Assembly: GCA_963422275.1 (NCBI GenBank)
Contig: OY729418.1
Span: 3,844,001 to 3,908,000 of the forward strand
DNA length: 64,000 nt
Direction: 5' to 3'
From: G963422275 sp963422275
GTDB lineage: Bacteria > Pseudomonadota > Alphaproteobacteria > Rhodobacterales > Rhodobacteraceae
Both the position numbers and the translations under genes were made by a program. Below are positions 7,888 through 17,569 of this stretch, one piece after another. The notes under the pieces are model-generated. The model was not told the DNA's origin. It saw only the letters and a program-made list of their open reading frames with translations, and made no database searches. Every line of letters starts with the position of its first letter. Positions within the stretch are counted from its first letter, which is position 1.

Positions 7888-9870
7888 TTGATCGCTGAAT
7901 TAGGGCACTTTGCGCTGATTCTAGCGCTTTTTGCGGCAGTATTTCAAGTCGTTGTTCCCTTCATAGGCGCATCAACTGGATGGGCTAGCTGGATGAAGTT
8001 CGGTCAAGTCACTGCGTCGGCCCAGTTCATTCTTTGCCTGGCTGCATTCGCTTCGCTGACTGCTTCCTTCGTGGTCTCGGACTACTCCGTGGCTATTGTC
8101 GCCATGAACTCCCATTCGGCAAAGCCGCTACTTTATAAAATAACTGGTGTCTGGGGAAATCACGAGGGATCAATGCTTCTTTGGGTGTTGATCCTGACCC
8201 TGTTTGGTGCCTGCGTCGCTTGGTACGGCTCTAATCTTCGCGATGAATTCAAATCGCGCGTGCTTGCGGTTCAGGCTGCTATATCCCTAGCATTTCTAAC
8301 CTTCATCGAATTCACGTCAAACCCTTTCAAAAGACTGTTGCCACCACCCTTCGAAGGCGAAGACCTTAACCCATTGCTTCAGGACCCAGGCCTCGCATTT
8401 CACCCGCCGTTTCTTTACCTGGGCTACGTTGGTCTATCGATCACTTTCAGTTTTGCCGTTGCCGCCCTAATTGAGGGAAATGTGTCGAGTTTGTGGGCAA
8501 GGTGGATGCGGCCTTGGACACTTGCGTCGTGGATATTTCTGACAATTGGAATAGCAGGTGGATCATGGTGGGCATACTACGAGCTGGGCTGGGGTGGCTG
8601 GTGGTTTTGGGATCCAGTGGAGAACGCATCCTTGATGCCTTGGCTGATTGCAACGGCTCTTCTTCACTCGGCAATTGTCTGCGAAAAGCGGGACACCTTG
8701 AAGAGTTGGACCGTGCTGTTGGCCATCCTCGCGTTTACGCTGTCATTAACTGGGACATTTCTTGTCAGGTCGGGAATCATCACGTCTGTGCATGCGTTCG
8801 CCAACGACCCAACTCGCGGGATATTCATATTGGCCATTCTCGGCGTTTTCTCCGGTGGAGCACTGGTCCTTTATACACTGCGTGCACGGTCGCTGACCGC
8901 TCATGGAGCATTCAGTTTCGTAAGCCGAGAAACCGCCTTGATAACAAACAATATCCTTTTGGTAGTCGCTACCTTCGTAGTCTTTGTCGGCACATTCTGG
9001 CCCTTGATTTCGGAAATCCTCTTTGATCGAAACGTCTCTGTCGGCCCACCATATTTCGAAAGGGCATTTACCCCGATCTTTGTCCTGCTAGCGGTCATCC
9101 TCCCCTTCGGTCCCTTGCTGTCTTGGAAACGTGCGTCAAGTGGAAAGGCGATGAGAAAACTGCGAGTTGCATTGTTGTTGTCAGTTAGTGCAGGTTCTTT
9201 CACTTGGGTTTACCAGACGGATGGGCGAATGCTGGGGCCATTGGGGTTTTTGCTATCCGCTTGGTTGATTTTCGGGGCATTATCTGACCTCTGGCTCAGG
9301 GCAAATGTGCGCATCCGTGATTTCAGATCCACCGCTCGCCGAATTAGGAGCCTGTCAAGAGCGAATTGGGGCAGGGCCATTGCCCACGCGGGTCTTGGCG
9401 TCACAATACTCGGCATTGCTGCAATCACAGCTTGGGAAATCGAAGACATTCGTGTTGCCCAACCCGGCGAGACGTTTGAAGTCGGTGCATATCAATTGAG
9501 ATTTGAGGGAATTTCGCAGAAGGAGAGGGCCAACTATCTCTTCGTGCAAGCGGAGCTCACCCTGATGAAACGTGGCAATGTGATCGGACTATTGACGCCA
9601 GAACGCCGCCTATACCCTGTAGCGAGGATGCAAACGACCGAAGCGGCAATAGACTTGGGCTTCCTTAGAGATGTGTATGTCGTTATTGGCGAACGGCAGC
9701 CGAATAATGGTGGCTGGGCGATCAAGACTTATGTCAAGCCTCTGGCAAACTGGATTTGGGGCGGTGCACTCATGACTGCATTCGGTGGCCTGCTAAGCCT
9801 TGCGGACCGGCGCCTTCGTGTTGCCTACAGATTTGGAAAGCGAAAGCGTTCCGCGACGCATGCGATATAG
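7888..9870 (+). CDS. ccmF: Cytochrome c haem lyase subunit CcmF (CycK)
   Basis: A polytopic membrane protein of 660 residues in the holocytochrome c synthetase, which attaches haem from CcmE to apocytochromes. The tryptophan-rich WWD signature is present (GWGGWWFWDPVENASLMPW), with many hydrophobic helices. Translation most probably starts at TTG 7888, because the product begins MIAELGHFALILALFA, which is the canonical CcmF N-terminus; no in-frame ATG fits. The next gene overlaps the 3' end, consistent with one operon. Confidence 0.96.
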   Translation: MIAELGHFALILALFAAVFQVVVPFIGASTGWASWMKFGQVTASAQFILCLAAFASLTASFVVSDYSVAIVAMNSHSAKPLLYKITGVWGNHEGSMLLWVLILTLFGACVAWYGSNLRDEFKSRVLAVQAAISLAFLTFIEFTSNPFKRLLPPPFEGEDLNPLLQDPGLAFHPPFLYLGYVGLSITFSFAVAALIEGNVSSLWARWMRPWTLASWIFLTIGIAGGSWWAYYELGWGGWWFWDPVENASLMPWLIATALLHSAIVCEKRDTLKSWTVLLAILAFTLSLTGTFLVRSGIITSVHAFANDPTRGIFILAILGVFSGGALVLYTLRARSLTAHGAFSFVSRETALITNNILLVVATFVVFVGTFWPLISEILFDRNVSVGPPYFERAFTPIFVLLAVILPFGPLLSWKRASSGKAMRKLRVALLLSVSAGSFTWVYQTDGRMLGPLGFLLSAWLIFGALSDLWLRANVRIRDFRSTARRIRSLSRANWGRAIAHAGLGVTILGIAAITAWEIEDIRVAQPGETFEVGAYQLRFEGISQKERANYLFVQAELTLMKRGNVIGLLTPERRLYPVARMQTTEAAIDLGFLRDVYVVIGERQPNNGGWAIKTYVKPLANWIWGGALMTAFGGLLSLADRRLRVAYRFGKRKRSATHAI

Positions 9871-10369
9871 GGATATGCCAGCATTCCTTGCGATCTGCAT
9901 TTTCATTGCTCCGCTGAATTTTGCATTCGCAGTGGAACCTCACGAGATCCTTGCCGATCCAGCGCAGGAAGCAAGGGCCCGCGAGATATCCCAGAATCTT
10001 CGGTGTCTTGTATGCCAGAACGAATCGATTGATGAATCTTCTGCACCTTTGGCACACGACCTGCGAGAGTTGGTCAGAGAACTGATAATTGGCGGTCTGA
10101 GCGATCACGAAATTTTGGACCATATTCAAAGCAGGTATGGTGAATTCGTTTTGTTAAATCCTCGGCCAAGCGGCTCCAACTTGATTTTATACTTGTCTTC
10201 ACCCGTTCTGCTTGCTGTCGGAATTGCTCTAGCTTCGCTATACATCAAGCGTAGAAGGAAGGGATTGAACGTTCGGCAGGCCTCCCTGTCAAGAGAAGAA
10301 AAACGGGAGTTAAAAATTCTATTAGACTTGAATCGTGGGAAGAATTCAGATCAGGAATCATCCGGCTAA
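9860..10369 (+). CDS. ccmH: Cytochrome c maturation thiol reductase CcmH (CycL)
   Basis: A membrane-anchored periplasmic thioredoxin-like protein that keeps the CxxCH cysteines of apocytochromes reduced before haem ligation. The motif LRCLVCQNESI carries the redox CxxC. A signal peptide (MPAFLAICIFIAPLNFAFA) precedes the mature domain, and one transmembrane helix follows the catalytic domain, then a basic cytoplasmic tail. It overlaps the end of ccmF by 11 nt if it starts at 9860; ATG 9875, directly before the signal peptide core, is an alternative. Confidence 0.95.
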   Translation: MRYRDMPAFLAICIFIAPLNFAFAVEPHEILADPAQEARAREISQNLRCLVCQNESIDESSAPLAHDLRELVRELIIGGLSDHEILDHIQSRYGEFVLLNPRPSGSNLILYLSSPVLLAVGIALASLYIKRRRKGLNVRQASLSREEKRELKILLDLNRGKNSDQESSG

Positions 10370-10479
10370 ACTGCAGTTCCTATCAACAATGCGGATTTGA
10401 TCGGGCTAACCTGACTATTAATGGCGACTTGCTAAATTCCCTTTCAACAAGTGGCAACGCAGGCGAGGAGCCTAGGGCA

Positions 10480-11268
10480 ATGGTGAAATCAGTGAGCTAT
10501 GAGACAATCACCTTGATGGTCAGCGAAGGAGTGGCGCTCCTTACGCTTAATCGACCGCACATCATGAACGCATTGAACACTCAGATGAGAGGGGAAATCG
10601 CCCACGCAGTAAAAGCTTTATCCGAATCGGCGAGAGTGCTTGTCATCACGGGAAATGGTACAGCCTTTTGTTCGGGTCAAGATTTGGGAGACGGAGTCAA
10701 TGCGGCCGACGCCGATTTGGAGCGCACTCTACGCGACGAGTACTTTCCCATGCTGCTCGCGATAGCCGAGTCTCCGATTCCAACTATTTCCGCGGTCAAC
10801 GGCGTCGCCGCAGGGGCAGGAGCCAATCTTGCCTTAGCCGCAGATGTGGTCATTGCAGCAGAGAGCGCCTTCTTTATGCAGGCATTCTCCAAGATCGGAT
10901 TGGTGCCAGATGCCGGTGGAACCTGGACGCTTCCAAGAAGCGTTGGAATGGCAAAGGCTATGGGAGCCACCTTGTTTGCAGAGAGAATTACAGCTGCGCA
11001 GGCAAGCGCTTGGGGCATGATCTGGGAAGCCGTTCCAGACGAAGAGTTCGAATCGCGGTGGACCGGACGGGCACGGGAGTTGGCGAGCGGGCCGACCGAG
11101 GCTTACAGGCGAACCAAGATGCTGATTAGGAAAAGTTTTGAAAAACCGTTCACTTCACAAATTGAACTTGAGGCCAAACTTCAGGGTGAAGCGGGAAAGA
11201 CTCGAGATTTCAGAGAAGGTGTGCTGGCCTTTGTCGAGAAACGCGCCCCGGTTTTCGAGGGGCGGTAA
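10480..11268 (+). CDS. PaaG-like enoyl-CoA hydratase/isomerase
   Basis: A crotonase-family protein of 262 residues. The motifs FCSGQDLGDG and VNGVAAGAGANLALAADV form the oxyanion hole, and FSKIGLVPDAGGTWTLPR is typical of the PaaG subgroup (1,2-epoxyphenylacetyl-CoA isomerase), where an aspartate takes the catalytic role. No other phenylacetate genes are in the window, so the substrate remains open; it could also act in fatty or branched-chain acid breakdown. The ATG at 10480 follows a GGAG motif and begins the homologous part; the frame is open further upstream to 10429. A GC-rich hairpin overlaps the stop codon (about 11244-11264). Confidence 0.9.
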   Translation: MVKSVSYETITLMVSEGVALLTLNRPHIMNALNTQMRGEIAHAVKALSESARVLVITGNGTAFCSGQDLGDGVNAADADLERTLRDEYFPMLLAIAESPIPTISAVNGVAAGAGANLALAADVVIAAESAFFMQAFSKIGLVPDAGGTWTLPRSVGMAKAMGATLFAERITAAQASAWGMIWEAVPDEEFESRWTGRARELASGPTEAYRRTKMLIRKSFEKPFTSQIELEAKLQGEAGKTRDFREGVLAFVEKRAPVFEGR

Positions 11269-11504
11269 GGGTACCAAGTTTGCACTTTGCATGACGGATG
11301 ACCGGACATTGTGGAAGCGCGACAGAATATTTGCAACCCAGTTGTGAAATGTCGCCTAATCGCTACTCACATTTACCTGCACCTGTATATGGTTACAAAG
11401 TGCATGTCTTGACCTCAAGTTAAATTAACAACATTCAAGACACTGCAAATGTTTTTTTTCGTTATGCCAAGCATTGGATCCCCACTAAATGTCATCGAGG
11501 CAAA

Positions 11505-12869
11505 CTACAGCGTCGAAAGGATTCTCGCCCAACTGCGGATTCCCTTGTGAAAGCACTCGACATTGTACTTTTCGTTCGGAGAATGGATGTGATCGTCGTC
11601 CCTGCCAAAACCAACGAGCAAGGAGTCCATTCCCAGTATCGTCTGGAAGTAGGCGACAATCGGGATAGATCCGCCGCACCCAATGTAGACGGCTGGCTTC
11701 TTCCATTCATCGGTTAGTGCAGCTTGCGCAAGTGCAAATACTGAGTGATCGGTGCTCATGCGGGAGCTAGGACCCATTGAGTGGTCGGTGAACTCTACCG
11801 AGCAATCTTCCGGCAGGCATCTCCGCACATAGGCACGAAAGTTCTCTTGAATCGCTACGGGATCCTGTTGACCGACAAGCCGGAAACTCAATTTGACAGT
11901 TGCCTTAGATGGAAGCACTGTCTTGAATCCGTTGCCTGAGTAACCTCCCCTTATCCCATTTACATCGCATGTGGGGCGTGACCACATTTGTTCAAGCGGA
12001 GTCCGATTAACTTCTCCTGCTGGCATGGAAAGCCCTACGTCCCCGAGAAATGCAGAATGGTCAAACGTTAGTGTGTTCCATTGCTCTCGGTTCTCGGCTG
12101 TCAGCTCCTGAACACCTTCGTAAAAACCCGGAATGGTGATTCTTCCGACCGAGTCGTGAAGTCCCGCGATGATTTTCGTTGCCACGCGTATCGGGTTCAT
12201 TCCAATTCCACCATACATCCCGGAATGCAGATCTCTGTCGGGCCCGGTAATAATGAACTCTTCCGCTAGCAGACCCCGCAATGTCGTGACAATTGCAGGA
12301 GTGTCGTTGCCAAAAAGCCCGGTGTCGCAGATTAATGCGAGGTCGCAGGAGAGCTCGGTGGAATTGGCTTTGAGGAAAGGAACTAGCGAAGGGGATCCCG
12401 ATTCTTCCTCGCCTTCAAGAAGAATTAACAGCCCGTCGGGAAGTTTGCCTTCAACGGCTTTCCAAGCTCGGCACGCTTCGACAAATGTCATCAATTGCCC
12501 TTTGTCATCTGATGCTCCACGACCGCGAATCACCTTACCTTTCGAGGTCTCTTCAACGATTGGCTCGAAAGGATCTTGAGTCCACAAGCCAATCGGGTCG
12601 ACCGGTTGAACGTCATAGTGACCGTAAAATAGGTATTGCTTTTCTGCCGGTGGGCTGTGCGCAACAACTATTGGATGACCGGGTGTGGGACAGATTTTTG
12701 CTTGGAACCCAATTGAGCGAAGATCTGCTGCAATCCACTCCGCAGCTTTGCGACAGTCATTCGCAAAGGCTGGGTCCGTGGAAATCGACTTAATCCTGAT
12801 GAATTCCTTAAGTCGGTCGATGGCTGATGGAAGGTCGTTGTCTACATGTTCGAGTATATTTGTAAGCAT
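11505..12869 (-). CDS. M20-family metallodipeptidase
   Basis: A cytoplasmic zinc peptidase of 454 residues. The metal-binding residues are recognisable: His and Asp in YGHYDVQPVDP, Asp in RGASDDKGQ, and Glu pairs in LEGEEESGS. The subgroup resembles dipeptidases of the CNDP/PM20 type. The start at 12869 is supported by GAGGTAGGGAAATG; an upstream in-frame ATG at 12893 is less likely. It is transcribed in the same direction as the preceding mnmA gene, 177 nt apart. The 236 bp between it and the convergent crotonase gene contain nothing recognisable. Confidence 0.93.
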   Translation of the reverse strand: MLTNILEHVDNDLPSAIDRLKEFIRIKSISTDPAFANDCRKAAEWIAADLRSIGFQAKICPTPGHPIVVAHSPPAEKQYLFYGHYDVQPVDPIGLWTQDPFEPIVEETSKGKVIRGRGASDDKGQLMTFVEACRAWKAVEGKLPDGLLILLEGEEESGSPSLVPFLKANSTELSCDLALICDTGLFGNDTPAIVTTLRGLLAEEFIITGPDRDLHSGMYGGIGMNPIRVATKIIAGLHDSVGRITIPGFYEGVQELTAENREQWNTLTFDHSAFLGDVGLSMPAGEVNRTPLEQMWSRPTCDVNGIRGGYSGNGFKTVLPSKATVKLSFRLVGQQDPVAIQENFRAYVRRCLPEDCSVEFTDHSMGPSSRMSTDHSVFALAQAALTDEWKKPAVYIGCGGSIPIVAYFQTILGMDSLLVGFGRDDDHIHSPNEKYNVECFHKGIRSWARILSTL

Positions 12870-13046
12870 TTCCCTACCTCTCAGTGTTTGCATCGATATC
12901 TGTTAGTTAATCGATCCTGAGGTTGCTTGCTCGCTTAGACCGTTCTAGCCCGGCTCTATTGGCGGGGTGCTAGCAGAGGAACGGATTTGAGGTTCGGCGC
13001 AATGTTTGATGGCTGTTGGAGCACTGGCATTTAGCTGTATCTTCTA

Positions 13047-14198
13047 TTAAAATTCATGTCCGCTCCAAATCCATCCGCCACCTAGAACCTGCTCATTTTC
13101 CTGCGCGTAAAAGACACAAGCCTGTCCGGGCGAAACTCCAATTTCTGGCGTGTCCAACAGAACCTCAGCAAAGCCATTCCCTTTTGGCAGGACAACTCCT
13201 GCACAAGCAGGTCTTGTCGACCGAATCTTCACCCTTGCTGGCCATTTGTTCTTTGATCCGAAAGGTCGGCTCCCCAACCAGTTTATTTCTCGAACGCAAA
13301 CTGTCGTGCATTCCAAGGCACGTCTGGGGCCCACAATCACCCGCTTGGCTTTCGCATCGAGCTTGACGACATACAACGGTTCTGTCAGTCCGCCGATGCC
13401 AAGCCCTTTTCGTTGGCCAACAGTAAAATGAATTACTCCCCAGTGGTGCCCAAGCACGTTTCCGTTCAGGTCGACGATTTCGCCAGGCTCCCCGGCGTTT
13501 GGACGAAGTTTCTCAATGACGTCAAAATACTTCCCTTGCGGTACGAAGCAAATATCCTGGCTGTCGGGTTTATCAGCCACTGAAAGATCATATTTAGCAG
13601 CAAGTGCGCGGGTGCATGACTTGCACTTCAGGTGGCCGAGCGGAAATCTCAGGAATTCAAGTTGTTCTCGGGTAGTGCTGAACAGGAAATATGACTGATC
13701 CCGGTGAAGGTCGGCTGCTCGATGCAGTTCCAAGCCTTCGGCGCCAGACTTTCTTTGTATATAATGTCCCGTAGCTAAACAGTCGGCGCCAAGATCCTTC
13801 GCAGTTTCAAGAAGTTCCTTGAATTTAACCCGTTCGTTGCAGCGAATGCAAGGAATCGGAGTGGTTCCGGAAAGGTAGCTGTCCGCAAACTCATCCATGA
13901 CGCTTCCTCGAAAGAAATTTTCATAATCGAGAACGTAGTGTGGAAAATTAAAACTCTCAGCGACCCGGCGTGCATCGCGGATGTCTCGGCCAGCGCAGCA
14001 CGCTCCCTTTTTCTCCAGCATGGTCCCATGATCGTAAAGTTGAAGGGTGATGCCTATAACTTCATAGCCCTCCTCAGATAGCATGGCGGCTACAACCGAA
14101 CTGTCGACTCCACCGGACATTGCGACAACTACGCGCGTCTCAGATGCTTTTTTCTCGAATCCAAGAGAATTCACGGAAAGTTCGGAAGTGGGAGTCAT
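13047..14198 (-). CDS. mnmA: tRNA-specific 2-thiouridylase
   Basis: Thiolates U34 of tRNA-Lys, -Glu and -Gln in the cytoplasm, using ATP and sulfur relayed from a cysteine desulfurase. The protein has 383 residues. The ATP pyrophosphatase motif AMSGGVDSS is near the N-terminus, and the catalytic cysteines lie in PCIRCNE and DICFVPQGKY. The C-terminal barrel ends CVFYAQENEQVLGGGWI. The NSLGF segment before the P-loop is common in alphaproteobacterial MnmA and supports the start at 14198. It is divergent from ligA. Confidence 0.97.
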   Translation of the reverse strand: MTPTSELSVNSLGFEKKASETRVVVAMSGGVDSSVVAAMLSEEGYEVIGITLQLYDHGTMLEKKGACCAGRDIRDARRVAESFNFPHYVLDYENFFRGSVMDEFADSYLSGTTPIPCIRCNERVKFKELLETAKDLGADCLATGHYIQRKSGAEGLELHRAADLHRDQSYFLFSTTREQLEFLRFPLGHLKCKSCTRALAAKYDLSVADKPDSQDICFVPQGKYFDVIEKLRPNAGEPGEIVDLNGNVLGHHWGVIHFTVGQRKGLGIGGLTEPLYVVKLDAKAKRVIVGPRRALECTTVCVREINWLGSRPFGSKNKWPARVKIRSTRPACAGVVLPKGNGFAEVLLDTPEIGVSPGQACVFYAQENEQVLGGGWIWSGHEF

Positions 14199-14266
14199 CG
14201 TTTTGGCATTCCGAAAAAATCAAATAGCGCACAACTCAGCGCATTGCGCTCGCAGTGAAAATGGTC

Positions 14267-14285
14267 GGGTGCCAGACACCCTTTT
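14267..14285 (+). terminator. Small hairpin with T-run between mnmA and ligA
   Basis: GGGTG and CACCC (14267-14271 and 14277-14281) pair around a 5-nt loop and are followed by TTTT. This looks like a weak intrinsic terminator on the plus strand. No plus-strand gene ends here; it lies about 95 nt before ligA, so it could act as a leader attenuator or be chance. Confidence 0.3.
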
Positions 14286-14380
14286 GGTTAATATGGAATA
14301 TCCAAAACTAATTTGCAATCAACCGAGTTTGGTTGCATGGATTCGTCCAGACTCTGCTTTAAATTTGCAAAGGTTCGGCA

Positions 14381-17300
14381 ATGATCGAAGACTCGCGGTC
14401 TTATGAAGCCATTTCTGTGAGATCCGAACAGGCAACAGGCGAACTGCAGGAGGCACTCCACAGCATAGAATCCGAAGTCAAGAGACTGCTTAGCCAAACA
14501 CAGGATGTCCGCACCAGCGGCCCAAGCTCTATGGCAAATTGGAGATCCCAAAAACTTAAACTGACGGCTGAGAACCTAGTCGATCTCGGGGCCAACTCGA
14601 AGGATGCAATCAAAAATAGCGTAATTGACAAGTTGAGTCAACAAATTGCCAAATTGAAGTCCGTAACAACTGTGAGCCGATTTGACTGGAGTCAAGAACC
14701 TAGGCTTGCGCAAGGATGGCTTCTAGAGGTTCTCAGTTCTGCCGCCAAAATTGAAGCGGAAAACCCTGAACACCTGCCTGCCCACTCGCAAAAGTCTATT
14801 GACGACCTTTTAAATCGTTCTTCTGTTGCCCACAGTTCCCCACAGTCAGATTCATATGCACCCACAGAACTGGAAAAGGATAGATTGCGGGCGACCGCAA
14901 CGGAGTTGCTAGAATATTTTCAGATTGCAGAGCTTGAACTAGCTATCACAAAGCTAAATGAGAACCTCAAGGCTGCAAAAATTGCATACTTCGAGAGCGA
15001 TTCCCCTCAACTCTTTGATTTTACATTTGATATTCTCCAGAGATACCTTCAAGCAATTGAGGAACGGTTTCCATACCTGAAACTATCAGATTCAATAACA
15101 GGTCAAGTTGGTTCCACTCCTGCAAAAGGATTTGCGAAAGCCCAGCATGCACAGCCAATGCTTTCCTTGGACAATGCATTCAACCAAGAGGATATTTGCG
15201 AATTCGACGCACGCATCAGACGATTTCTCGGCTTCGACGAGAACAAGTCAATCCACTATACCGCCGAGCCCAAGATTGATGGACTTTCGCTTTCTTTAAC
15301 CTACGAGGATGGGCGGCTTGTTCAGGCAGCCACGAGGGGAGACGGCGTGACGGGCGAGGTCGTTACCAAAAACGCTCGCACCATTAACCAGATTCCGCAC
15401 ACGCTAGTCAATGCGCCAAAGTTCATGGAGATTCGCGGCGAGGTGTACATGGGTCACAACGATTTCGTCCACCTAAACAAACGTTTGGCGGACGAACGAA
15501 TCAGGCAGATCGAGAACCGGCTCAAAAAGGCGAAAGATAGGTTGAGCCGTGCGCGAGAGAAGAATGACGACGCGCAGCAAGATTTTGACGTTGCAAAAAT
15601 AAAACTCTCGGACGCTAAGACCGCGCAAGAAGTTCTTGTGCACGAACTGGACAATGCGCCTAGCGCAAATGCGGTGAAACCAGAATTGCCGAGTAGCGCG
15701 GACGGGCAAGCGCCCAAGTTTTCAGCACTTAAGAAAGCGAAAAAGTTGCTGAAGAGTAGAGGACGATCCATTGTTAGGTTGGAGCGGAAATGCAAGGACA
15801 GGGTCAAGGCTGTGAACGCCGCCGAGCATGGGGTCTGTAAGTTGCAAGTGGCACTAGAGAAAGCAAAGGCACGAGGGGACCATTTCGTGAACCCACGAAA
15901 CGCTGCGGCCGGCGCACTTAGGCAGATCGACAGTGTCGAGACGAGAAAGCGGCCTCTTGATTTCTATGTACACGGTTTGGGGAAGATGTCCGAATCCCTT
16001 TCAACAACCCATTTTGACGCTGTTGAAAGGCTTGGTCAAATGGGGTTCATAATCAATCCGCTGGTGGAAATCTGCAAGAATCCCGACGAGATGGCTGCCT
16101 ACTACAAGCGTGTTTTGCAAAGTCGGGGCACGCTTGACTACGATATTGACGGAATAGTCTACAAGGTCAACGAACTTGCTTTGCATGATCGGCTTGGAAG
16201 CAGCTCGACAGCGCCACGTTGGGCAATTGCTTACAAACTTCCACCTGAATCCGCTTGGACGATTCTCCAAGCAATCGAGATTCAAGTTGGACGAACTGGG
16301 GCGCTCTCTCCTGTTGCGCGTCTGAAACCAGTAAAGGTCGGAGGCGTGGAGGTTTCCAACGCCACCTTGCACAACGAAGACTTCATCGCAGGAAAGAAAG
16401 CTGACGGCACCGAGATCTTTGGCGGCAAAGACCTGCGTGTAGGAGATCGAGTCGAAGTGTATCGCGCAGGCGATGTCATCCCGAAGATCGCCGACGTTGA
16501 CGTTTCATTCAGAAAGCCCGGAGCAGACAGATTTCAGTTTCCAGTCGAATGCCCGCGATGTGGCTCGGAAGCCATACGTCCGGAGGGGGCGGCGGTTCGA
16601 AGGTGCACAGGAAAACTCATTTGCCCCGCGCAAGCAATCGAAAACTTGAAACACTTCGTGTCGAGAGATGCCTTCAATATCGAGGGCTTGGGCGAAACGA
16701 TCATCGAGAAATTCTATGCGATGGAGTACATTTTTGAACCCGCTGACATTTTTGATTTACGGAACAAGTTAGGCGATGGCCCAGATCGCTTGGCCGCTTG
16801 GGAAGGATGGGGCGATAAATCGGCCGAAGGGTTGTTTGACGAAATTGACTCTCGGAAGTGTGTAACCCTAGATCGATTAATTTTTTCACTTGGAATTCCC
16901 CATGTTGGCAAAGGTGTCGCTGAACGACTTGCGCGCCACTACCTCGAGTGGAAAACGCTTGAAGAGGAAATCAAGCTAGCCCGAAAACAGGAGGGGCCCG
17001 CATGGGACCAGCTAATCGCAATCGAGGGCATTGGAAAAAAAATTGCTGCATCGCTCGTGGAGACCTTCGCCCAACCTAAAACACGGGATGCAATTGCCAA
17101 ATTGGTGCAACTTCTAAAAATTAAGGCGAGACCAGCGCAGGCCGTTTTCAATAGCCAACTTTCGGGGAAGACAGTGCTTTTCACCGGAAAACTGGACAGG
17201 ATGACTCGCGCCGAAGCTAAAGCGCGTGCGGAGGCTCTAGGGGCCAGAATTGTGAGCTCAGTTTCAAGTCGCTTGGATTATCTTGTGTCCACAACCACGG

Positions 17301-17428
17301 AGAGTTCAAAAGCGAACTCGGCCAAAAAGCTGGGCGTTGCAATAATCAACGAAACGGAATGGGAGTCCATTTTAGATTCAGATACATCGCTTAATATTCC
17401 CGCCGCCGAGCCATCGGATCAAAAATAG
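14381..17428 (+). CDS. ligA: NAD-dependent DNA ligase, greatly enlarged (1015 residues)
   Basis: Seals nicks in duplex DNA during replication and repair using NAD+. The catalytic lysine is Lys298 in AEPKIDG, equivalent to Lys115 of E. coli LigA. Zinc-finger cysteines 724, 727, 742 and 748 keep the E. coli spacing exactly, helix-hairpin-helix segments follow, and a BRCT domain occupies about 925-1000. Domain Ia starts only near residue 165, where His23 and Tyr35 of E. coli correspond to Phe204 and Phe216. Residues 1-165 have no counterpart in standard LigA, and residues about 368-500 are a charged Lys/Glu/Ala-rich helical insert inside the adenylation domain. AAAGG precedes the ATG, supporting the long form. 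The reading frame is intact, so it is probably functional. Confidence 0.95.
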   Translation: MIEDSRSYEAISVRSEQATGELQEALHSIESEVKRLLSQTQDVRTSGPSSMANWRSQKLKLTAENLVDLGANSKDAIKNSVIDKLSQQIAKLKSVTTVSRFDWSQEPRLAQGWLLEVLSSAAKIEAENPEHLPAHSQKSIDDLLNRSSVAHSSPQSDSYAPTELEKDRLRATATELLEYFQIAELELAITKLNENLKAAKIAYFESDSPQLFDFTFDILQRYLQAIEERFPYLKLSDSITGQVGSTPAKGFAKAQHAQPMLSLDNAFNQEDICEFDARIRRFLGFDENKSIHYTAEPKIDGLSLSLTYEDGRLVQAATRGDGVTGEVVTKNARTINQIPHTLVNAPKFMEIRGEVYMGHNDFVHLNKRLADERIRQIENRLKKAKDRLSRAREKNDDAQQDFDVAKIKLSDAKTAQEVLVHELDNAPSANAVKPELPSSADGQAPKFSALKKAKKLLKSRGRSIVRLERKCKDRVKAVNAAEHGVCKLQVALEKAKARGDHFVNPRNAAAGALRQIDSVETRKRPLDFYVHGLGKMSESLSTTHFDAVERLGQMGFIINPLVEICKNPDEMAAYYKRVLQSRGTLDYDIDGIVYKVNELALHDRLGSSSTAPRWAIAYKLPPESAWTILQAIEIQVGRTGALSPVARLKPVKVGGVEVSNATLHNEDFIAGKKADGTEIFGGKDLRVGDRVEVYRAGDVIPKIADVDVSFRKPGADRFQFPVECPRCGSEAIRPEGAAVRRCTGKLICPAQAIENLKHFVSRDAFNIEGLGETIIEKFYAMEYIFEPADIFDLRNKLGDGPDRLAAWEGWGDKSAEGLFDEIDSRKCVTLDRLIFSLGIPHVGKGVAERLARHYLEWKTLEEEIKLARKQEGPAWDQLIAIEGIGKKIAASLVETFAQPKTRDAIAKLVQLLKIKARPAQAVFNSQLSGKTVLFTGKLDRMTRAEAKARAEALGARIVSSVSSRLDYLVSTTTESSKANSAKKLGVAIINETEWESILDSDTSLNIPAAEPSDQK

Positions 17429-17569
17429 TGACTTCAATTGAGATGCAAAGAGGCCTTCATTGCACTTAAAACTTGCAATTTTGGAGAGATCCGTGGCGTG
17501 ACCCACTAATTGATGCGATTTGCATGATCTGAATGTGGGTCCCACTGTGCTAGAACACGAAATTCTTCA

